Of a DNA stretch of 45,144 nt, positions 17,911-28,985 are shown piece by piece (the first letter of the stretch is position 1; each line of letters opens with the position of its first letter). This DNA is from a bacterium (GTDB lineage: Bacteria > Verrucomicrobiota > Kiritimatiellia > CAIKKV01 > CAITUY01): assembly GCA_037143175.1 (NCBI GenBank), contig JBAWZF010000022.1:1-45144 (forward strand). Reading direction: 5' to 3'. The notes under the pieces are model-generated. The model saw only the letters and a program-made list of their open reading frames with translations, was not told the origin of the DNA and searched no databases. The position numbers and the translations under genes were made by a program.

Positions 17911-20481
17911 TCAGACCCATTTGTGTTTCGGGTATTTGCGCTGGAGTTCCTTCTTCGCTTTCGGATAGCCCTCGCGCCAGAAGGTGGTCAAATCCGAGGT
18001 AACCTGCACAGGGCGGTAATTGGGAGCCAGTACTTGGATGGTCACTAACTGGCGCCCCATGGCGATGCGGATACTTTCGTCCACCCCGTAAAGGTCCTGG
18101 ATCCGGGCCGCAATCGTCGGGGGATTGGTCTCGGAATAGACGACTTTCACTTTCCGACCACCCGGGAGGTCCAAGCGCTCGGGCACCTGCTTATCGAGCA
18201 CCGATTGCTTGCGCCCATCCAACCAGTTTTTCACCACCGGAAAAACGGGGCGTTCCTTCACTTCCTTCACACTGAATGCGCCCATGCAAATCTCTTCAAT
18301 CATCAGGCGTCGATCTTCCGCCGTGATCTCCGGCACATCCAGTTCCGGGCACCATTTCCGCAACAGGTTCACCCGCAGCAGCCACTGATCAACATCCTCG
18401 GTCCAGTGTTTCAAGGTACAACGGCCCGCCTGAACCTCATCTGCCAGCAGACTGGCCGCATCCCCTTCCGGTGGATTTCCGCCGCGCTTCATTTCAAGAA
18501 CCAGGTCGTGATAAAAACGGCCCCGTTCTCCTATGACACGTCGGGAGTCATCAAACCGCACCTGAGTCTCCTCCCGCACGGATCCCGGGAATAACTCTTC
18601 CAGCCATTCAGGCTCAATCGCCGTCACCAACGAGAGCAGTACATCCATATCGCCCTTGGCACCAACCGGGGCAGGCTTCTTGGTAAATCCACTTTCGACC
18701 TCACGCACTTCCGCCGCCACCACAAAAGCACTTTTTCGGACCACACTCGCGCGCTCCAAGACCCCACGTCGACCATGCACCAGTTCGCAGCGCAGGGTAC
18801 CGCCATCCAAACGACGTGCCACCTGATCGGCAAACCCGGCCAGTACACAGCGGCGGACATCGTCATCAGCCACAATCTCACGTTCCAGGGACAGTCCCTG
18901 CCCCTCCGCGATCCGGCAGAACATCTCATAGAGCCGCCCCGCCTGGCGCGCCACTCCGGCGTGAATGCCAAGGCTCCGGCAGTAGTCCACATTGTAATCA
19001 TGGGCTTCCGCCTCACTCCAGGCCCGCATCAGCTGAAAGAAATCGGATAACACTTCATCACCCAGCTGGCGGTCGCGCTGCTCTTCAACCTGGGAGTCTG
19101 TGCGCTTGACTAAGAGACCGCGCTCCTGCGTCATTGCCGCGATCAAGGCCACCGTCCGGACCCGCCCCACATCCTCCGCCGCCATCAGCATGCGGGCATA
19201 CCGGGGATGAAGCGGGAAGGCCAGCATGCCCCGTCCCACCTCCGTGATATTACCTGTCTTCTCATCCGCGGCGCCCAAGTCACGCAACAGCGTCTCCGCA
19301 CGCGTCAGAGTCCGGTCTTCCGGCGGCTCAAACCAGGGGAACGTTCTGGCATCTGGGCAACCCGAGGCCTTCAACATCAGAAGAGTTTCCGCCAGATCTA
19401 CACGACGGATCTCAGGAATCTCACGGGGTGGACGCTCGCAATGCTCACGCTCCGTCCAAAGCCGCACACAGACTCCGGGAGCCATACGGCCGGCACGCCC
19501 GGCACGTTGATCGGCCGAAGCCTGACTTATTTTTTCAATCCACAACGTATCGATGCCGCGATAGGGATCGAATCGGGAGACGCGGGCCAGGCCACCATCC
19601 ACCACTAACCTCACGCCTTCAATCGTCAACGACGTTTCTGCCACGTTGGTGGAGACAATAATTTTCCGGCGCTCGCCAGGCGCGACAGCGGCATCCTGAT
19701 CCCGCGGCGCCAATTCACCGTGCAGGGGACAAATGGAACAGCCCCGCGTTTCCGGCCGCAGGTTCAATGCCTGAATGGTCCGATGAATCTCGTAGGAGCC
19801 GGGCATAAAGACCAGAACATCCCCTTCCCGCTCCTGAACAAGTAAGCGTGCCGTTTCCGATGCCGCCGTTTCCCAGATCGGAACCCGTGCATTATCCACC
19901 GGCTTGGGCAGGTACTCGATCCTGACAGGATACATGCGGCCTTCAGAGCGTAAGACCGTGCAAGGAGCGAGATACGGTTCAAGGGTCGCTTTATCCAGGG
20001 TCGCCGACATGACGATCAGCCGGAGATCCGGGCGCAGGGTCTTCTGCAACTGAAAGGCGCGAGCCAGGGTGATATCGCCAAACAAATGCCGCTCATGGAA
20101 TTCGTCAAAGATGATCGTGCCCACCCCGGAGAGTTGCGGATCACTGATCAACCGCCGCAGAAGAATTCCTTCCGTTACAAAAACGATCCGTGTATCGGTA
20201 CTGATTCGATTTTCAAAACGAACCTGATAGCCCACTTCCCGTCCGATTTGGGATTGCCGCTCTGCCGCAACACGCGTTGCCAATAACCTGGCCGCCAATC
20301 GCCGGGGTTGAAGAATAACGACCTGTTTTCCTTCAGGAATAAGCCCGCGATCCAGCAGCACTTGTGGAATCTGGGTGGATTTACCTGACCCGGTAGGGGC
20401 CTGAATGACAAGCCGGGTGTGGCTTCCGGCACAGGCCTTCACCAACGCAGGTTCAATCTCAAATATGGGCAGGGTATTCAT
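17911..20481 (-). CDS. hrpB: ATP-dependent RNA helicase HrpB
   Basis: This 856-residue DExH helicase has the motifs in order: Walker A APTGSGKST (28-36), motif Ia Q-P-R-R-L-A-A, motif II D-E-F-H (126-129, the HrpB variant of DEAH), S-A-T (159-161), then motif VI Q-R-A-G-R-A-G-R and an HA2-type region. The C-terminus has the HrpB-specific domain, including R-L-D-L-P-G-G-R-K, Y-x-x-x-x-P-P-T-I-A-A-R-I-Q-D and a final W-R-E-G-Y-P-K-A-K-K-E-L. In E. coli the gene is non-essential and its RNA substrate is uncertain. The length is normal. It is flanked on both sides by restriction-modification genes, 55 bases downstream of the PmeII-type endonuclease gene, in the same direction. A 29-base sequence inside it recurs near the integrase relic. 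Confidence 0.95.
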   Translation of the reverse strand: MNTLPIFEIEPALVKACAGSHTRLVIQAPTGSGKSTQIPQVLLDRGLIPEGKQVVILQPRRLAARLLATRVAAERQSQIGREVGYQVRFENRISTDTRIVFVTEGILLRRLISDPQLSGVGTIIFDEFHERHLFGDITLARAFQLQKTLRPDLRLIVMSATLDKATLEPYLAPCTVLRSEGRMYPVRIEYLPKPVDNARVPIWETAASETARLLVQEREGDVLVFMPGSYEIHRTIQALNLRPETRGCSICPLHGELAPRDQDAAVAPGERRKIIVSTNVAETSLTIEGVRLVVDGGLARVSRFDPYRGIDTLWIEKISQASADQRAGRAGRMAPGVCVRLWTEREHCERPPREIPEIRRVDLAETLLMLKASGCPDARTFPWFEPPEDRTLTRAETLLRDLGAADEKTGNITEVGRGMLAFPLHPRYARMLMAAEDVGRVRTVALIAAMTQERGLLVKRTDSQVEEQRDRQLGDEVLSDFFQLMRAWSEAEAHDYNVDYCRSLGIHAGVARQAGRLYEMFCRIAEGQGLSLEREIVADDDVRRCVLAGFADQVARRLDGGTLRCELVHGRRGVLERASVVRKSAFVVAAEVREVESGFTKKPAPVGAKGDMDVLLSLVTAIEPEWLEELFPGSVREETQVRFDDSRRVIGERGRFYHDLVLEMKRGGNPPEGDAASLLADEVQAGRCTLKHWTEDVDQWLLRVNLLRKWCPELDVPEITAEDRRLMIEEICMGAFSVKEVKERPVFPVVKNWLDGRKQSVLDKQVPERLDLPGGRKVKVVYSETNPPTIAARIQDLYGVDESIRIAMGRQLVTIQVLAPNYRPVQVTSDLTTFWREGYPKAKKELQRKYPKHKWV
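18879..18907. repeat. 29-base palindromic repeat, copy inside hrpB
   Basis: A 29-base sequence with the core CAGGGACAGTCCCTG (an interrupted palindrome) is identical to 22784-22812. Here it lies in frame within hrpB, encoding part of E-G-Q-G-L-S-L-E-R on the minus strand, without breaking the gene. Because both copies are GC-rich and palindromic, they look like members of a REP-like family. Confidence 0.7.
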
Positions 20482-20536
20482 CCTAATAAAGCATCAGAAC
20501 CATGACCCATCCCGCCCGACATACCTTCATTTATCG

Positions 20537-21262
20537 TCAACGTTTCCCGCTGTTAAATTCAACAAGTGCATGCCAATCGATGGCGCCGTCTTTTCCGCAA
20601 TATACTTCAATAAATTCACCGGTGAAACGGTTCACCGCTTTGCTCCATTCCTCTTCAAACTTTTGCCGATGGATTTCCGGACGTCCCTTCATGGCATCAA
20701 TGAGCTTCATGTAAAAATCATTATCTCCGGTTAGGCGGCTCCAGAATTCCTGACCAGCCAATTCCTGAAACACCCATTTCCCTGCTTCGGTCTTGGTTTT
20801 CTTGTTGCCATAGCAATAACCGACCAGAGCCTCAAAATGCTTCTGCAATTTCAACATGCGCTTTTGCAATGCCTGAAAATCCTGATTTTGTCGCCGCTTA
20901 CTTTGGGCATTAAAAACCGATGGCCCGGATTTGACCGCAATGGCTGTATAGGAATCGGATGTTTCAATCGCAACATCTACCCCTTCCGATGGTGATGAAA
21001 CTCCTCCTGAAACAGCTTTGGCCAAAGGCTCAAAAAAAGCATCACCAAATATTCCTTCATCCGAGGAAGACATGTACGCCGTCAGGAGTTGCTCAACAAT
21101 TTCGGACGCAGTCTGTGTTCCAACTGCCCGAAAAAGATAAGGATTTTTACGTTTCAAAGTGTCTTTCAATTTCAGGCCGCTCAGTTTCCCTATCCGTCGA
21201 CCGTAGAAATCGTCGAGACATTTTACAACGAGCTTCTCAAGCGTAGTTTTTGACATCGTCAT
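20537..21262 (-). CDS. PmeII-family type II restriction endonuclease
   Basis: The 241-residue protein matches the PmeII-type endonucleases: N-P-Y-L-F-R-A, T-A-S-E-I-V-E-Q-L-L, S-S-D-E-G-I-F-G-D, then G-V-D-V-A-I-E (Asp96) and T-A-I-A-V-K-S-G-P (Lys111), the family's variant of the PD-(D/E)XK active site in which the second acid is replaced. This assignment rests on pattern recall rather than a search. The ATG at 21262 overlaps the stop of the C5 methyltransferase gene as ATGA, so the two are translationally coupled and form a complete type II system. Because the methyltransferase is made first, host DNA is protected before the nuclease appears. A second in-frame ATG at 21256 is a possible start. 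Confidence 0.8.
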   Translation of the reverse strand: MTMSKTTLEKLVVKCLDDFYGRRIGKLSGLKLKDTLKRKNPYLFRAVGTQTASEIVEQLLTAYMSSSDEGIFGDAFFEPLAKAVSGGVSSPSEGVDVAIETSDSYTAIAVKSGPSVFNAQSKRRQNQDFQALQKRMLKLQKHFEALVGYCYGNKKTKTEAGKWVFQELAGQEFWSRLTGDNDFYMKLIDAMKGRPEIHRQKFEEEWSKAVNRFTGEFIEVYCGKDGAIDWHALVEFNSGKR

Positions 21263-22470
21263 AAATTTTTTTCCAAATTTTTCAAATAGTTGAAGATCGT
21301 CGTTCCGATCACATATCCGAGTCCAACAGGAACAGCGTTACCAATCTGACGATACCTATCCACAAGGCTTCCCTCAAAAATCCAGTTGTCAGGGAACTGC
21401 TGAACCCGAGCATATTCCTTTACCGACAATGACCGTAATTCAGTGGGATGACACAGGCAGGTACTCTTTTGAATAGGACTGGTTGGAACGGTTGGACTCG
21501 GCTTGGAAAACGACAATCTACGAAAGAAACCCACACGTCCTCCCGTTGAACTATATGCGCCGCCCAAAGCTTCTTCCTGCATCTCAGGGGGGAGCGAACG
21601 CCAGTTTTCCCCCTCCTGCAATAGGGACAAAAATTTGGCTCGGTTCTTTGAGAAAGGAATGAACTCCGGCTCAGGATCCACAAGCCCCTCCAGCGCATCC
21701 CCTAAGGTTCGCCACCGGCGCTGGAACAGTCCTTCTGATGGGCTATACGCACCGACTGGCATCGGGATTTGAAGCCCATCCCTGCTACCAATAAACACCA
21801 CTCGTTCTCGTTTTTGAGGTGTCCCGTAATTAGCGGCATTAACAAGTTGTGCTGTCACGGTATAACCCATTTCAGCAAACTTAGTGTTCAATAACGCCAA
21901 GACGGAGCCCTTTCCGTCAAAGTCAACCTTATCGTCTCGCTCGCTAAGGGGAACATGGTCAATGGCGGCAGATAAAATCCCCCGAACATTCTCCATGACA
22001 AAAAAAGGAGGCCTGATCTCATTAACCACCTTCAGGAAATCAAACATAACTTGCCCGCGCGGATCATTGAACGCTTGGCGCTTCCCCGCAGTGCTGAAAG
22101 ACGGACAAGGCGGGCCACCCACAATTAAGGCAACATCTTTCCCTTCTAATCCAAACTTCTTCAGCAGGGCACTACCCTGATTCCAATTCCGGATATCATC
22201 CTCTAACACCGGTATATTTGGCCGATTCCGTCTAATCGTCTGGCACGCACGCTTATCCAATTCCAAGCAACCGACACATTCAAATCCTGCGGATTCCAAA
22301 CCTAAATCAAGCCCCATAGCACCGCTGAAAAGTGAAATAAACTTGGGGGCTCCGGAAGGATGCCCATATTCACCCCACCCCTCCTTGACGAGAGTCTTTT
22401 TTACCATGCCCTTTGAGTTCGGCTTTGTTTTAGGCAACTTTCCTAATAAATGTAGTTTATTTTTATGCAT
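21259..22470 (-). CDS. DNA (cytosine-5) methyltransferase
   Basis: All main C5-MTase motifs are present: motif I F-I-S-L-F-S-G-A-M-G-L-D, motif IV G-G-P-P-C-P-S-F-S with the catalytic Cys about 122 residues from the chosen start, motif VI M-E-N-V-R-G, motif VIII Y-G-T-P-Q-K-R-E-R-V and motif X R-Q-I-G-N-A-V-P. The enzyme methylates C5 of cytosine in the site cut by its partner nuclease. Neither the ATG at 22470 nor the GTG at 22494 has a clear ribosome site; the ATG is chosen. Upstream lies the tail of a Vsr/DUF559-like nuclease on the same strand, a gene type that often accompanies C5 methyltransferases. The target sequence cannot be predicted from here. Confidence 0.93.
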   Translation of the reverse strand: MHKNKLHLLGKLPKTKPNSKGMVKKTLVKEGWGEYGHPSGAPKFISLFSGAMGLDLGLESAGFECVGCLELDKRACQTIRRNRPNIPVLEDDIRNWNQGSALLKKFGLEGKDVALIVGGPPCPSFSTAGKRQAFNDPRGQVMFDFLKVVNEIRPPFFVMENVRGILSAAIDHVPLSERDDKVDFDGKGSVLALLNTKFAEMGYTVTAQLVNAANYGTPQKRERVVFIGSRDGLQIPMPVGAYSPSEGLFQRRWRTLGDALEGLVDPEPEFIPFSKNRAKFLSLLQEGENWRSLPPEMQEEALGGAYSSTGGRVGFFRRLSFSKPSPTVPTSPIQKSTCLCHPTELRSLSVKEYARVQQFPDNWIFEGSLVDRYRQIGNAVPVGLGYVIGTTIFNYLKNLEKNL

Positions 22471-22520
22471 GGCTGAAACGATTATGTTTAACACTTAATT
22501 TTTACTTTACAGACTTTCTA

Positions 22521-22706
22521 TTATTTAAGGAACTTATTCGTTCTTTGGCAATGGGTCAATGTACGCACGATGACGTCCAGAATATTATCAAGTCTCTTAC
22601 CTACATCATCAGCCAGAACTCTCAAGATAAAATATCCATTTTCCTGAAAAAGAGACCCATCCTGATCCTTACGATCCCGCAAATGTAACAAGGCGCGCCA
22701 GGGATT
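22521..22706 (-). pseudogene. C-terminal relic of a DUF559/Vsr-like endonuclease
   Basis: An open stretch on the minus strand reads [11 protein letters not shown], then [13 protein letters not shown] and D-D-V-G-K-R-L-D-N-I-L-D-V-I and ends at a TAA. The pattern of a G-Y-x-V-L-R-F strand followed by a D-x-V-x-x-x-L-D-x-V-L helix is typical of the end of DUF559/Vsr-superfamily nucleases. There is no start codon and no catalytic part, because the reading frame is replaced upstream by the sequence around the 29-base repeat. It is therefore a broken gene. Its position just behind a C5 methyltransferase suits a lost mismatch-repair nuclease. Confidence 0.5.
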
Positions 22707-22783
22707 CGGCCATGGTGCTTAGGGCTGCGGAATCGGGAAGCGTGATTGTCATCCGCAGTTGGCCTTGGTCACGTTCCAGGGAG

Positions 22784-22812
22784 CACGTTCCAGGGACAGT
22801 CCCTGCCCCTCC
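22784..22812. repeat. 29-base palindromic repeat, copy beside the integrase relic
   Basis: This copy is identical over 29 bases to the one at 18879-18907. It is preceded by a partial tandem copy (ACGTTCCAGGGA at 22771-22782). It sits between the nuclease relic and the integrase relic, where it may mark the junction of a deletion or insertion. Confidence 0.7.
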
Positions 22813-22831
22813 TTTAAACACCAATCCTAAG

Positions 22832-23005
22832 TGGCCAGACGGGTACGTCTCGGCACTTCGGGAGGCCGGCTTGACGATCCGGTTCACCCCGCACTGCTTC
22901 CGCCATTCTTTTGCAACCCATCTACAGGTGGAAACAACGATGATCTACACCCACGTGCTCAACAAGGGACCGATGGGCGTAATCAGTCCCGTGGATACGC
23001 TGTAA
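22832..23005 (+). pseudogene. Relic of an integron integrase C-terminus with internal in-frame deletion
   Basis: The frame ending at 23005 reads [13 protein letters not shown], then directly [10 protein letters not shown] and a tail S-P-V-D-T-L. In the intact integrase at 39603-40919 these two blocks are separated by about 18 residues containing the G-H-S motif with the third catalytic His. The relic keeps H-x-x-R and the nucleophilic Tyr but lacks that His and the whole N-terminal three quarters, including the first catalytic Arg. It cannot work. The [10 protein letters not shown] block is identical to that of the intact gene, so it derives from the same integrase type. The stop is 12 bases from the end of gyrA. 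Confidence 0.88.
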
Positions 23006-23017
23006 TGAGCGCCCCTG

Positions 23018-25495
23018 TTATTCACCCTTCTTCGGCTCTGCCCCTTCAGGACTCGCCGCCACGACCTCATCATCCTCAGGCTCAACGGTCGTTGCCGCCA
23101 CCAGTTTATCGCCTTCATCCAAATTGATCAGGCGAACCCCCTGGGTGACACGACTGATCACACGGACATCCGCCACCGGCATCCGGATCATCTGGCCTTG
23201 CGCGGTGATCAGCATCAGGGCATCGCCCTCCTGAACAGCATGCGCACCCACGATGGCTCCATTGCGGTCCGAGGTGCGGATGGTCATCAATCCGCGTCCA
23301 CCACGGTGCTGAACCCGATATTCATCAAATCCGGTACGTTTCCCGTAACCGTTCTCGGTGCACACCAGGAAGGTGGCGCGCGGATCTACAATCTCAAGGC
23401 TCTCGACCTTGTCATCGTCATCCAGGGAAATTCCACACACACCGCGTGTATCACGACCCTGATCACGCAATTCGCTTTCATTGAAGCGAATACTCATCCC
23501 GTTATGCGTTGTCAGCACGACATCGGTATGGCCATCGGTCTGCTTGACTCCGATCAGCCGATCCCCCTCATCAATCGCGATGGCAATAATACCGGCACTA
23601 CGAGGGTTGCTGAAAGCGGCCAGATTGGTCTTCTTGACCACACCTTTTGCGGTGGCGAACACCACAAACTGATTCTCGGTAAACTCACGCACCTTGATCA
23701 TCGAAGCGATACTGTCACCGCTTTGGACATTGAGCATGTTGACCAAGGCCTTGCCACGGGAATTACGGTTCGCCTCAGGCACCTCGTAAACCTTCTCCCA
23801 ATACAGCCGGCCCGTGGGCGTAAAGAACAGAATGTAATCGTGCGTATTGGCCACAAAGAGGTGCTGGACATAGTCCTCCTCCTTAGTATCCATGCCAGCC
23901 ACGCCTTTACCTCCGCGCCGCTGAGCCTTATAGGTGCTCACCGCCGTGCGCTTGATGTAGCCGGTGTGACTGATGGTGATCACATAACCGCGATCGGCGA
24001 TCAGATCCTCAATATTCACTTCACCTTCATCCGGGACCAGACTGGTCATGCGCTCATCTGCGTATTGCTTCCGAACCTCAAGCAAATCGGCCTTGATGAT
24101 TCCGAACAATTTCTCGCGACTGGCAAGCAGATCACGGAGATAGGTGATCAGCTTGATGAGTTCCAGGTATTCGGCCTCCAGCTTATCCCGTTCCAAACCG
24201 GTCAGCTGATAGAGTCGCATATCAAGAATCGCGTTCGACTGGATTTCGCTCAGCCCGAATTTTGACATTAACTGCGACCGCGCCTGATCACGATCCTTCG
24301 CCGCACGGATGATCTTCACCACGGCATCCAGATTATCCAACGCGATCTTCAATCCCTCCAGGATGTGAGCACGGGCCTCGGCCTTATCAAGTTCAAACTG
24401 GGTGCGGCGGCGGATCACGTCATACCGGTGATCCAGATAAGCTTCCAACATTTCCTTGAGCGTCATGACTTTGGGCCGTCCCTGATCGATCGCCAACATG
24501 ATGGCGCCAAAGGTCGTCTGAAGCTGGGTATGCTTGTAGAGGTTGTTCAACACCACCCGGGCAACCACCCCGCGCTTCAACTCAATGACGATGCGGATGC
24601 CATCCTTGTTGGACTCATCCCGCAGATCAGAGATGCCTTCAATTTTCTTCTCCTGAACCAGATACGCGATATTGGTGATCAGGGTGGCCTTGTTGACGGC
24701 ATAGGGAATCTCAGTGATGATGATACTTTCTTTGCCCTGTTTGCCTTCCTCAATGCCAGCCCGGCCACGAACCTTCAGAAGGCCGCGCCCGGTACGATAC
24801 ATGTCCGCTATGGGCTTCAGCCCGCAAATGATGCCCCCCGTGGGGAAGTCGGGCCCCTTGACATACTTCATCAAGTCATCCACCGAGGCATTCTCGTTTT
24901 CGATCAAATGCACCAGCGCATCCACCAGTTCGCCCAGATTGTGGGGGGGGATGTTGGTGGCCATACCAACGGCAATACCCGTGCTCCCATTCAGGAGCAG
25001 ATTGGGGACGCGGGCGGGTAGCACGGATGGTTCCATGAGATCGCCATTGTAGTTCGGCACCATATCCACCGTATTCTTGTCGATATCCGCAAGCATCTCT
25101 TCCGCCATGCTCGTCAGACGTGACTCGGTATACCGGTAGGCGGCGGCATTATCACCGTCGATACTACCGAAGTTACCCTGCCCATCCACCAGCATATAGC
25201 GCATGGCAAAATACTGAGCCATACGAACCAGGGTGTCATACACCGAGGAATCCCCGTGCGGGTGGTATTTACCCAGCACTTCACCAACGACGTACGCACA
25301 TTTCTTATAGGGGCGATTGTGCAACAACCCGAGATTCCGCATGGCGAAAAGAATGCGTCGCGCACCGGGCTTCATTCCGTCCCGGGCATCCGGCAGGGCG
25401 CGTCCGATAATGACACTCATGGAGTAGTCAATATACGAGCGCTGCATCTCGTCTTCGATGTTGATATTGGCCAAAACTTCGTTTCGTGTGTACAT
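23018..25495 (-). CDS. gyrA: DNA gyrase subunit A
   Basis: This is a full-length 825-residue GyrA. The catalytic Tyr is at 122 (AAAYRYTESRL), exactly the E. coli position, so the numbering can be compared directly: the quinolone-determining region reads HPHGDSSVYDTLVRMAQ with Ser83 and Asp87, both the susceptible residues. The C-terminal beta-pinwheel includes the GyrA-box-like segment Q-R-R-G-G-K-G-V (KAQRRGGKGVAGM). Gyrase introduces negative supercoils using ATP together with GyrB. The ATG is only 2 bases past the stop of gyrB, so the two are co-transcribed and probably coupled. The acidic end (PEDDEVVAA) is typical. Confidence 0.98.
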   Translation of the reverse strand: MYTRNEVLANINIEDEMQRSYIDYSMSVIIGRALPDARDGMKPGARRILFAMRNLGLLHNRPYKKCAYVVGEVLGKYHPHGDSSVYDTLVRMAQYFAMRYMLVDGQGNFGSIDGDNAAAYRYTESRLTSMAEEMLADIDKNTVDMVPNYNGDLMEPSVLPARVPNLLLNGSTGIAVGMATNIPPHNLGELVDALVHLIENENASVDDLMKYVKGPDFPTGGIICGLKPIADMYRTGRGLLKVRGRAGIEEGKQGKESIIITEIPYAVNKATLITNIAYLVQEKKIEGISDLRDESNKDGIRIVIELKRGVVARVVLNNLYKHTQLQTTFGAIMLAIDQGRPKVMTLKEMLEAYLDHRYDVIRRRTQFELDKAEARAHILEGLKIALDNLDAVVKIIRAAKDRDQARSQLMSKFGLSEIQSNAILDMRLYQLTGLERDKLEAEYLELIKLITYLRDLLASREKLFGIIKADLLEVRKQYADERMTSLVPDEGEVNIEDLIADRGYVITISHTGYIKRTAVSTYKAQRRGGKGVAGMDTKEEDYVQHLFVANTHDYILFFTPTGRLYWEKVYEVPEANRNSRGKALVNMLNVQSGDSIASMIKVREFTENQFVVFATAKGVVKKTNLAAFSNPRSAGIIAIAIDEGDRLIGVKQTDGHTDVVLTTHNGMSIRFNESELRDQGRDTRGVCGISLDDDDKVESLEIVDPRATFLVCTENGYGKRTGFDEYRVQHRGGRGLMTIRTSDRNGAIVGAHAVQEGDALMLITAQGQMIRMPVADVRVISRVTQGVRLINLDEGDKLVAATTVEPEDDEVVAASPEGAEPKKGE

Positions 25496-25497
25496 AC

Positions 25498-27951
<2,454 letters not shown>

Positions 27952-28142
27952 TCATTCTCCTGGAATAACTTACGAGGTTCAAGGAACACCCGTTTTACAG
28001 GTCAGAAACAGGCCACCCAAAAGGGTGGTCACATAAGCTTTGAAATGTACTGGAAAGCCCTGCTGCAAGCAAGAATCTTCTGCGAAAATTCAGAAGGCAG
28101 AATTCAAAGGAAAGGGGGCAGAATCCAACGGCATCGCGACGT

Positions 28143-28583
28143 TTACACCACCGCCAGAATGCCGGCAGTCAGGATGCCCATCACGGCACCCGCAATGAAC
28201 CCTTGCAGCACCGTCCGGATCCGTGGCGGGCGAGGCTTGAGATGCCGAAGCGCCATAAAACCAATGAGAATGGATATCAGAAAGGCCGTTGGAAGGGCGC
28301 CAGCAATCCCCGCGCCTATTCCCGGCAGAACAGAACAACACCCGACTTTGACAATGGACTCAACACCGTCATGAGCAACAAAGAATAAATTCCCCATGCC
28401 GGTTCCAATCGTCAACCCACCCATGATGCCAAGGAGAAATGCGTAGAGAGCAAGAAGGATGTTCTGCCGGGAAAGCCATGCCACAAGCGCACCCGAGACC
28501 GCTCCAGCCATCATGGCCGCAAGCTTCGTCAGTTCAAGCAATTGAACTCCTTCCGAACTGGGGTCAAGAATCGGAATAGCCAT
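28143..28583 (-). CDS. Small integral membrane protein of unknown function
   Basis: The ATG at 28583 has AAAGGA about 10 bases ahead; a GTG at 28604 has none. The 146-residue product has four hydrophobic segments: LAAMMAGAVSGALVAWL, ILLALYAFLLGIMGGLTIGT, a glycine-rich one around GIGAGIAGALPTAFLISILI, and a final GFIAGAVMGILTAGILAV. The many Gly and Ala pairs suggest tightly packed helices. Short basic loops (L-K-P-R-P-P-R-I-R) lie between the last two and should be cytoplasmic. I do not recognise the family. It lies alone upstream of gyrB in the same direction with a 200-base gap. Confidence 0.6.
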   Translation of the reverse strand: MAIPILDPSSEGVQLLELTKLAAMMAGAVSGALVAWLSRQNILLALYAFLLGIMGGLTIGTGMGNLFFVAHDGVESIVKVGCCSVLPGIGAGIAGALPTAFLISILIGFMALRHLKPRPPRIRTVLQGFIAGAVMGILTAGILAVV

Positions 28584-28690
28584 ATAAATACAATCCTTTC
28601 TCACTCCCGCTGATCGCCTGCTAGCAACCTCGCTTAACTAACTTATGACTGAGTTATCATTACAAAGTCAAGCATGGGGATCACCTATTT

Positions 28691-28947
28691 TAGGCAGGGC
28701 AGACGCATCAAATTTTCCTTTAATCTGGCGTTTCTGGCTCAAATACTCAGGTGAATAGGTATTTTTTGGAGCGCAGGGCTTGACGCCGCTTTTCTTCGGC
28801 GCGGCTTGACGCGCCGTGTTGTCGGCCTGTCAAGCCAGGCCTTGTGAAAGCAGGTCAAGCCGCCGCACTCCAAATTTCCGTCGTCAGATTGAGCCAAAAT
28901 GGCCAGAAATCCTACAATTTAGATGCGTCTGCCCTGCTATTTTAGGC
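28691..28947. repeat. Nested palindromic element of about 257 bp
   Basis: The outer arms pair: GGCAGGGCAGACGCATC near 28693-28709 with GATGCGTCTGCCCTGC near 28922-28937, flanked on both sides by C-C-T-A-x-T-T-T-T-A-G-G-type ends. Inside, TCTGGCTCAA (28733 region) matches TTGAGCCA-type sequence near 28890. A further inner pair, GGAGCGCAGGGCTTGAC and GTCAAGCCGCCGCACTCC, surrounds smaller hairpins. The element fills most of the 318-base space between the divergent membrane-protein and peptidase genes. It contains no protein gene. The arrangement resembles a miniature inverted-repeat element or a family of intergenic palindromes rather than a simple terminator. Confidence 0.7.
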
Positions 28948-28985
28948 TCGACGCCTGTGCCCGGAGCGGCAAGACTAACGGCACT

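Noticed and set aside
22669-22887. A 72-codon minus-strand frame over the relic region
   Set aside because: It runs through the 29-base repeat and antisense to the integrase relic, and it conflicts with the nuclease relic frame. The piece [11 protein letters not shown] looks gene-like but is too short to name.
23198-24265. A 355-codon open frame on the + strand opposite gyrA
   Set aside because: It lies entirely antisense to a canonical gyrA; codon pattern and composition are those of the opposite strand, and no ribosome site or domain is seen.
28923-28985. Upstream start for the DUF885 peptidase gene
   Set aside because: The extra 21 residues come from the arm of the palindromic element and would hide the signal peptide that begins at 28986.
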